Source: Streptomyces sp. NBC_01142
Lineage (GTDB): Bacteria; Actinomycetota; Actinomycetes; Streptomycetales; Streptomycetaceae
DNA: 64,000 nt
Direction: 5' to 3'
Assembly: GCF_026341125.1 (NCBI RefSeq)
Contig: NZ_JAPEOR010000001.1
Location: 868,001-932,000, forward strand
Shown: piece after piece, positions 63,987 through 64,000 of the stretch
Layout: each line of letters opens with the position of its first letter
How positions within the stretch are numbered: the first letter of the stretch is position 1
Notes under the pieces: model-generated
Database searches by the model: none
Seen by the model: only the letters and a program-made list of their open reading frames with translations
Told to the model about the DNA's origin: nothing
Position numbers and translations under genes: made by a program

Positions 63987-64000
63987 GCCCCCGCTCTGCC

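Overview
ORGANISM. The window reads as the chromosome of a Streptomyces: very high G+C with strong third-position bias, GTG and TTG starts, leaderless genes with a TANNNT box 6-8 nt upstream of the start, a WhiB-like regulator, and an intact bldK-type oligopeptide permease operon. From memory, the gene order resembles the S. coelicolor core chromosome from the fumarase/wblI/glpX region through ispH-ppgK-ychF to sdh-typA-bldK; this was not checked by alignment. No rRNA, tRNA, CRISPR array, transposase or antibiotic cluster was seen. LAYOUT. 1-14.9 kb is conserved housekeeping: a class II fumarase cut by the left edge, a secreted SGNH/ricin-lectin hydrolase, a class I iron-sulfur fumarase, a DUF1707 protein, a WhiB-like regulator, glpX, a DUF4245 protein, a RutE-like nitroreductase, xseB/xseA, an APC permease, ispH, ppgK, a DUF6542 membrane protein and ychF. 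14.9-17.8 kb is a small accessory and decaying island: a YefM/YoeB toxin-antitoxin pair with a clear palindromic operator, a PD-(D/E)XK nuclease remnant without a normal start, a Uma2-like nuclease, a broken hypothetical gene and a multiply broken aldo/keto reductase. A 24-bp identical sequence plus a covarying hairpin lies near both ends of it. 17.9-33.7 kb is mixed accessory and secreted functions: an ABM-domain protein, a beta-propeller with a divergent MarR gene, an SDR, an MFS exporter with a divergent MarR gene and two operators, a threonine synthase, an S8 protease, a serpin, a septum-formation-type membrane protein, a GH18 chitinase under a probable DasR site, a GntR regulator, an NCS1 permease with a cysteine-rich tail, a SPOR-like miniprotein and a Nudix hydrolase. 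33.8-41.2 kb holds signalling and envelope genes: an RsbW-like ATPase, a PAS-PAS-GAF-SpoIIE-HATPase protein, PspA, a TPM-domain protein and a GH18-like membrane protein. 41.2-45.2 kb is an Sdh1-type succinate dehydrogenase operon. 45.5-50 kb has a large peptide-binding lipoprotein and typA. 50.1-56.8 kb is bldKA-KB-KC-KD-KE, preceded by a probable 23-codon leader ORF and with a strong hairpin between bldKB and bldKC. 57-63.8 kb is a GNAT protein and a second complete peptide ABC operon. HOW THEY WORK TOGETHER. Central carbon metabolism is concentrated here (two fumarases, Sdh1, GlpX, polyphosphate glucokinase). The right end is devoted to peptide uptake, with three binding proteins and two full permeases, including the BldK system that imports a signal for aerial growth. 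The middle links exoenzymes (protease, chitinase) with transcriptional control by paired divergent regulators. The most checkable new observations are the covarying repeat around the island, the bldK leader ORF and internal hairpin, an in-frame REP-like insertion in sdhA, and at least ten promoter/start pairs diagnostic of leaderless translation.
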